Below are positions 60,632 through 64,000 of a stretch of DNA of 64,000 bases, piece after piece. The position numbers were made by a program, and so were the translations under genes. How positions within the stretch are numbered: the stretch's first letter is position 1; every line of letters starts with the position of its first letter. This DNA comes from Ignavibacteriaceae bacterium (GTDB taxonomy: Bacteria > Bacteroidota > Ignavibacteria > Ignavibacteriales > Ignavibacteriaceae): contig JAHBUO010000009.1 in assembly GCA_019638025.1 (NCBI GenBank), forward strand, positions 1 through 64,000, given 5' to 3'. The notes under the pieces were generated by a model. The model was not told where the DNA came from, did no database searches, and was given only the letters and a program-made list of their open reading frames with translations.

Positions 60632-62498
60632 TACAATTAAACGTGCCCCGGTTAGTCAACAACCTTTTAAAGTCGAAAAACCACAAGACTTAAATACAAT
60701 CGGTGGAATGATTTCAATCGAAATTAATGAGAAAAAAGTTTCTGTACCACTTGGTACTACAATTTATGAAGCTTGTAAAGAAAACCAAATTCATATCCCT
60801 ACTTTATGCCATCATCCTGACCTATGTATTGCCGGAGTTTGTAGGGTTTGCGTTGTTGAAGTTGAAGGGATGAGAACTCTTCAAGCATCCTGCTCGTTCC
60901 CGATTACGGCATCGATTAAAATAAAAACAACATCGGAACTTGTTAGAAAAGCTCGTAGAAATATTATCGACTTACTATTAAGTGAGCATCATGGTGAATG
61001 CTATGCTTGCGTGAAGAATAAGAATTGTGAATTGCAAACACTGGCTCAAGAGTATGGTGTTGACAAAATGAGATATGGTCATATATCCGCCCCAATTCAC
61101 GAAGTGGATAATTCCTCAACATCTGTAATTAGAGATATGAATAAGTGTATCCTTTGTCGACGTTGTGTTAGAACATGCATCGATTTACAGGAGGTAGGTG
61201 TTCTTGAAGCTATCAGCAGAGGAGATAAAACTGTAATCGGAACTTTCTATGATAAATCGCTTCAGGACGTAATATGCATAAATTGCGGACAGTGTATCAA
61301 TCGATGTCCAACCGGAGCATTGTATTCAAATGATCCTTCGGATGAGATTTGGCAAGCTATTGATGACCCAACTAAACATGTTGTAATTCAAACTGCACCA
61401 TCCCCTCGTGCAGCAATTGGTGAAGAGTTTGGACAACCTCCAGGGAAATCATTCACTCCAGAATTGAATACTGCCTTAAAGCGTATCGGTTTTGATAGAG
61501 TGTTTGATACTAACTTTACTGCGGATTTAACAATTCATGAAGAAGGTACTGAACTCTTACATCGTCTGAAAAAAGCTTTAGTGGATAAAGATGAATCGGT
61601 AAAACTTCCGCAATTCACTTCATGTTCCCCCGGTTGGATAAAATTTATTGAGCACTTCTATCCGGAATATCTCGATTATTTATCAACTGCAAAATCACCT
61701 CAACAAATGTTTGGAGCAATTATAAAAACATTTTATGCTCAAGAAGAAGGTATAGACCCGAAAGACATAGTCTCGGTTTCACTGATGCCCTGCTCAGCAA
61801 AGAAATTTGAGTGCAACAGACCTGAAATGAATTCTTCCGGATTTAAAGATGTTGATTATGGATTAACTACTCGTGAACTTGGTAAGATGATTCGTGAAGC
61901 AGGAATTAATCTTCCTGAGTTACCAAAAACCGGTTTTGATGAACCTTTTGGAGAAGCATCTGGTGCCGGATTAATTTTTGGTGCTACCGGTGGGGTTATG
62001 GAGGCAGCACTCAGAACGGTTTACGAATTAGTTACCGGTCGCGAAGTACCGTTTGAAAACCTCAGAATTGAAGTTTGTAGAGGATTTGAAGGTATAAAAG
62101 AAGCTTCAGTAAAATTAGAAAATGTTCTCCCGGATTACAGTTTCTTAGAAGGTGTGGAAGTTAAATTTATGGTAGCACACGGGACTGCTAATGCTAAACA
62201 AGTTATGGAGTTATTAAAAGCAGGTAAGTTATCAGATGTTCACTTTATTGAGATAATGGCTTGTCCCGGTGGCTGTCTTGGTGGTGGTGGGCAACCAATT
62301 CCAACTTCTGAAGAAATCCGTAAACAAAGAGCCAAAGCAATTTATGCTGAAGAAGAAGGGTTACCAATAAGAAAATCTCATGAAAATCCACATGTAAAAT
62401 TTATCTATGAAAAGTTTATTCCTGAAGGTCCATGTTCTGAACTTTCACATAAATTATTACATACTCATTATACAAAACGTGGAAGGTATATAATTTAA
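60624..62498 (+). CDS. hydA: [FeFe] hydrogenase catalytic subunit HydA
   Basis: Catalytic subunit of 624 residues. Order: N-terminal [2Fe-2S] domain (C62, C73, C76, C90), His-Cys [4Fe-4S] (H122, C126, C129, C135), two [4Fe-4S] clusters (C175, C178, C181, C185; C218, C221, C224, C228), then the H-cluster domain with C334 (FTSCSPGW), C390 (LMPCSAKKFE) and C547/C551 (EIMACPGGCLGGGGQP), and the C-terminal small-subunit-like segment RKQRAKAIYAEE. The residue after C334 is serine, where clostridial CpI has the proton-relay cysteine. The maturases HydEFG are not in the window. Fusing NAD coupling through HydBC, this fits group A3. Confidence 0.95.
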   Translation: MPDTIKRAPVSQQPFKVEKPQDLNTIGGMISIEINEKKVSVPLGTTIYEACKENQIHIPTLCHHPDLCIAGVCRVCVVEVEGMRTLQASCSFPITASIKIKTTSELVRKARRNIIDLLLSEHHGECYACVKNKNCELQTLAQEYGVDKMRYGHISAPIHEVDNSSTSVIRDMNKCILCRRCVRTCIDLQEVGVLEAISRGDKTVIGTFYDKSLQDVICINCGQCINRCPTGALYSNDPSDEIWQAIDDPTKHVVIQTAPSPRAAIGEEFGQPPGKSFTPELNTALKRIGFDRVFDTNFTADLTIHEEGTELLHRLKKALVDKDESVKLPQFTSCSPGWIKFIEHFYPEYLDYLSTAKSPQQMFGAIIKTFYAQEEGIDPKDIVSVSLMPCSAKKFECNRPEMNSSGFKDVDYGLTTRELGKMIREAGINLPELPKTGFDEPFGEASGAGLIFGATGGVMEAALRTVYELVTGREVPFENLRIEVCRGFEGIKEASVKLENVLPDYSFLEGVEVKFMVAHGTANAKQVMELLKAGKLSDVHFIEIMACPGGCLGGGGQPIPTSEEIRKQRAKAIYAEEEGLPIRKSHENPHVKFIYEKFIPEGPCSELSHKLLHTHYTKRGRYII

Positions 62499-62518
62499 AT
62501 CAGTTTATTGGAGAAACT

Positions 62519-62548
62519 TTGAGGAGACTGAAAGGTCTCCTTTTTTTA
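62519..62548 (+). terminator. Intrinsic terminator after hydA
   Basis: GGAGAC (62523-62528) pairs with GTCTCC (62535-62540) around TGAAAG, followed by seven T. It closes the sensor-hydrogenase operon. Confidence 0.85.
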
Positions 62549-62571
62549 TGCACCAGATTGTTTTAAAAGAA

Positions 62572-62673
62572 AACTGCCGTGGAAGAGGGCAAGACCACGG
62601 CAGTTGTGTGTGTTACTATAAGGAGGGTGCTATGTTGAAAACATTTCCTATATTCTTTCTTCGCCTTAGATAA
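62572..62673 (+). other. GC-rich hairpin, strong Shine-Dalgarno and 13-codon ORF in the hydA-nadA gap
   Basis: The 314-base gap between hydA and nadA holds more than a promoter. A perfect 11-base stem AACTGCCGTGG (62572-62582) and CCACGGCAGTT (62595-62605) has a purine-rich 12-base loop and no T-run. It is followed by AGGAGG at 62621-62626, five bases before ATG at 62632, which opens a 13-codon frame (product MLKTFPIFFLRLR) ending with TAA at 62671-62673. This is the best-spaced Shine-Dalgarno in the window, yet it serves only this mini-ORF. It could be a leader peptide, a small RNA or a mobile short repeat; I cannot decide between these from one copy. Confidence 0.4.
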
Positions 62674-62715
62674 TCAACTCTTGTGCCAAAGAAAAATATT
62701 TCATTTTTTACTGAA

Positions 62716-62748
62716 TTGTTATATAAATCACAATATTTGTTATCTTTG
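62716..62748 (+). promoter_or_regulatory. Bacteroidota-type promoter for nadA
   Basis: TTG at 62716-62718 and TATCTTTG at 62741-62748 are 22 bases apart. The -7 element is a full match to TAnnTTTG and lies 64 bases before the nadA ATG, downstream of the hairpin and mini-ORF, so nadA can be transcribed separately from them. Confidence 0.5.
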
Positions 62749-62812
62749 GGAAAAGATTTTCAATTTCAAGAAAGAAAATTCATTTTTCTTGTTTTATAAG
62801 GATTTGTATTAA

Positions 62813-63760
62813 ATGTTCGATATAAACCAATTGGCTGAAAAAATAGATTTTGTAAATGAAATCATTCGACTTAAGAAAGAAAAGAATGCCGTATTATTAG
62901 CTCATTATTACCAAACTCCGGAAATTCAAGACATAGCTGATTTTATAGGAGATAGTCTAGAGTTAGCCAGAAAAGCTAAATCAACAGATGCTGATATTAT
63001 CGTTTTCGCCGGTGTTCATTTTATGGCTGAAACCGCAAAAATTTTAAATCCGCAAAAAACAGTTTTAATTCCTGATCTAGAAGCGGGGTGCTCACTTGCG
63101 GATAGTTGTCCGCCTATTTTGTTTAAGAGATTTAGAGAAGAAAATCCTAATCATATAGCAATAACATATATTAATTGTTCTGCTTCTATTAAAGCATTAA
63201 GTGACATCATCTGTACCTCAAGCAATGCAGAAAAAATCATTAGGCAGATACCTGTAGAACAACCAATAATTTTTGCACCCGATAGAAATTTAGGGGCATA
63301 TTTATCAAAACAGACTCAAAGAGAAATGCTACTTTGGGATGGTACTTGTATTGTTCATGAAGCATTTAGTGAGGAGAAAATTATTTCGTTGAAATTAGAG
63401 TATCCTGAGGCTAAAGTAATTGCTCATCCGGAATGTGAAGAAATAATATTGAGACATTCTGATTTTATTGGTTCAACGAGTAAATTATTACAATTTGTTC
63501 AGAGTGATTCAGCTACACAATTTATTGTTGCAACTGAGTCTGGAATTATTCATCAGATGGAAAAAGCTGAACCGGATAAAATTTTTATTCCTGCGCCGCC
63601 ACAAGAAAATTGTTCATGTAATGACTGCCCATATATGAAATTGAATACTCTGGAAAAGATTTATAATTCACTTATAAATAATTCTCCCCAGATAATTATG
63701 GATGAAGATGTGAGATTGAAAGCCGTGAAACCGATTGAAAAAATGTTGGAGATGAGTTAA
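62813..63760 (+). CDS. nadA: Quinolinate synthase
   Basis: Condenses iminoaspartate with dihydroxyacetone phosphate to quinolinate for NAD synthesis, using a [4Fe-4S] cluster with three cysteine ligands. The cysteines are those in [10 protein letters not shown] (C93), in AHPECEE and in CSCNDCPYM near the C-terminus, matching the family pattern. Other motifs are [41 protein letters not shown] and [10 protein letters not shown]. It has 315 residues. nadB and nadC are not adjacent. The stop overlaps by three bases the stop of the convergent kinase gene. Confidence 0.96.
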   Translation: MFDINQLAEKIDFVNEIIRLKKEKNAVLLAHYYQTPEIQDIADFIGDSLELARKAKSTDADIIVFAGVHFMAETAKILNPQKTVLIPDLEAGCSLADSCPPILFKRFREENPNHIAITYINCSASIKALSDIICTSSNAEKIIRQIPVEQPIIFAPDRNLGAYLSKQTQREMLLWDGTCIVHEAFSEEKIISLKLEYPEAKVIAHPECEEIILRHSDFIGSTSKLLQFVQSDSATQFIVATESGIIHQMEKAEPDKIFIPAPPQENCSCNDCPYMKLNTLEKIYNSLINNSPQIIMDEDVRLKAVKPIEKMLEMS

Positions 63761-64000
63761 GATTTAGCGAGTACAATTTTGAAAATTGTTCCTTCACCAA
63801 TAATTGAGGATTTGACAAATATTTTTCCATTGTGATATTCTTCTATAATTCTTTTAGAAAGACTTAATCCAAGTCCCCATCCACGACGTTTGGTACTATA
63901 ACCCGGTCTGAAAACATCTTTTCTTCTTTTGATATCGATACCCTTACCATTATCAAAAATTTCGATTTCTATATTATTCTTATTTTCTTTAATTGAAATA
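63757..64000 (-). CDS. Histidine kinase, C-terminal ATPase domain (partial)
   Basis: An open frame on the minus strand from the right edge to TAA at 63757-63759, about 80 residues. It shows the end of a GHKL ATPase domain: [15 protein letters not shown] (G1 box), then [20 protein letters not shown] (G2 box) and [13 protein letters not shown] at the end. The [15 protein letters not shown] style is shared by many Bacteroidota-type sensor kinases. The sensor part lies outside the window, so its signal is unknown. It converges on nadA. Confidence 0.88.
   Translation of the reverse strand, partial: ISIKENKNNIEIEIFDNGKGIDIKRRKDVFRPGYSTKRRGWGLGLSLSKRIIEEYHNGKIFVKSSIIGEGTIFKIVLAKS

Noticed and set aside
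1..64000. CRISPR arrays, insertion sequences, integrases or phage genes
   Set aside because: No regularly spaced repeats, transposase-like or integrase-like proteins were seen on either strand.

Overview
The window is an AT-rich bacterial chromosome segment with dense, mostly co-directional operons and no insertion sequence, phage gene or CRISPR array that I can see. Several traits point to the Bacteroidota/Chlorobi/Ignavibacteria side of the FCB group, and gene content fits an Ignavibacteria-like anaerobe or facultative anaerobe best. These traits are: a secreted FG-GAP protein ending in a type IX secretion (Por) sorting domain of the NYPNPFNPxT kind; promoter-like pairs of the Bacteroidota type (TTG, about 20 bases, TAnnTTTG) before rplU, the nuo operon and an outer-membrane protein gene; LptC/LptA/LptB and Kdo genes for a lipopolysaccharide outer membrane; and very large multihaem cytochromes beside a beta-barrel gene. 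The genus assignment is inference from protein style, not from a search.

Layout. 1-2.6 kb: tail of a Gfo/Idh/MocA-like oxidoreductase, a PhoB/PhoR-like two-component pair, and rplU-rpmA. 2.6-7.5 kb (minus strand): malate dehydrogenase, an RsbW-like kinase, an outer-membrane beta-barrel and a beta-CASP RNA nuclease-like enzyme. 7.6-12.2 kb: nuoABCDEF, in which nuoF carries a one-base frameshift, then tRNA-Glu. 12.4-13.6 kb: dapF and a small ABM-like protein. 13.7-20.9 kb: a six-gene electron-transfer cluster (membrane cytochrome b-like protein, TPR protein, Fe-S/FAD oxidoreductase with odd cluster ligands, a 20-haem and a 16-haem cytochrome c, and a beta-barrel). 21-29.5 kb: outer-membrane protein, PHP phosphoesterase, YfgM-like protein, T9SS cargo, accB-accC, gcvH, guaA. 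29.5-43 kb: TPR and LpoA-like proteins, radC, a coiled-coil lipoprotein, a LysM protein, phoH, mazG, ridA, an acyltransferase-like membrane protein, ruvB, kdsA-kdsD-lptC-lptA-lptB. 43-45.3 kb (minus): sodium:solute symporter with a 70-residue membrane partner. 45.5-49.9 kb: pstSCAB-phoU behind tandem TTAACA repeats. 49.9-54.4 kb: TetR regulator, PpiD-like foldase, aroK, aroB. 54.5-62.5 kb: a [FeFe]-hydrogenase-like sensor histidine kinase, three receiver-containing proteins, and hydC-hydB-hydA. 62.5-64 kb: a GC-rich hairpin with a perfectly placed Shine-Dalgarno and a 13-codon ORF, nadA, and the 3' end of a minus-strand histidine kinase.

Two clusters deserve most attention. The 13.7-20.9 kb cluster encodes all parts expected for moving electrons from an NAD(P)H- or quinol-level carrier through the inner membrane to 36 periplasmic haems and an outer-membrane barrel; I do not recognise it as a characterised pathway. 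The 54.5-62.5 kb cluster joins a catalytic trimeric [FeFe] hydrogenase to a kinase that itself has an H-cluster-like domain, suggesting self-contained hydrogen or redox sensing.
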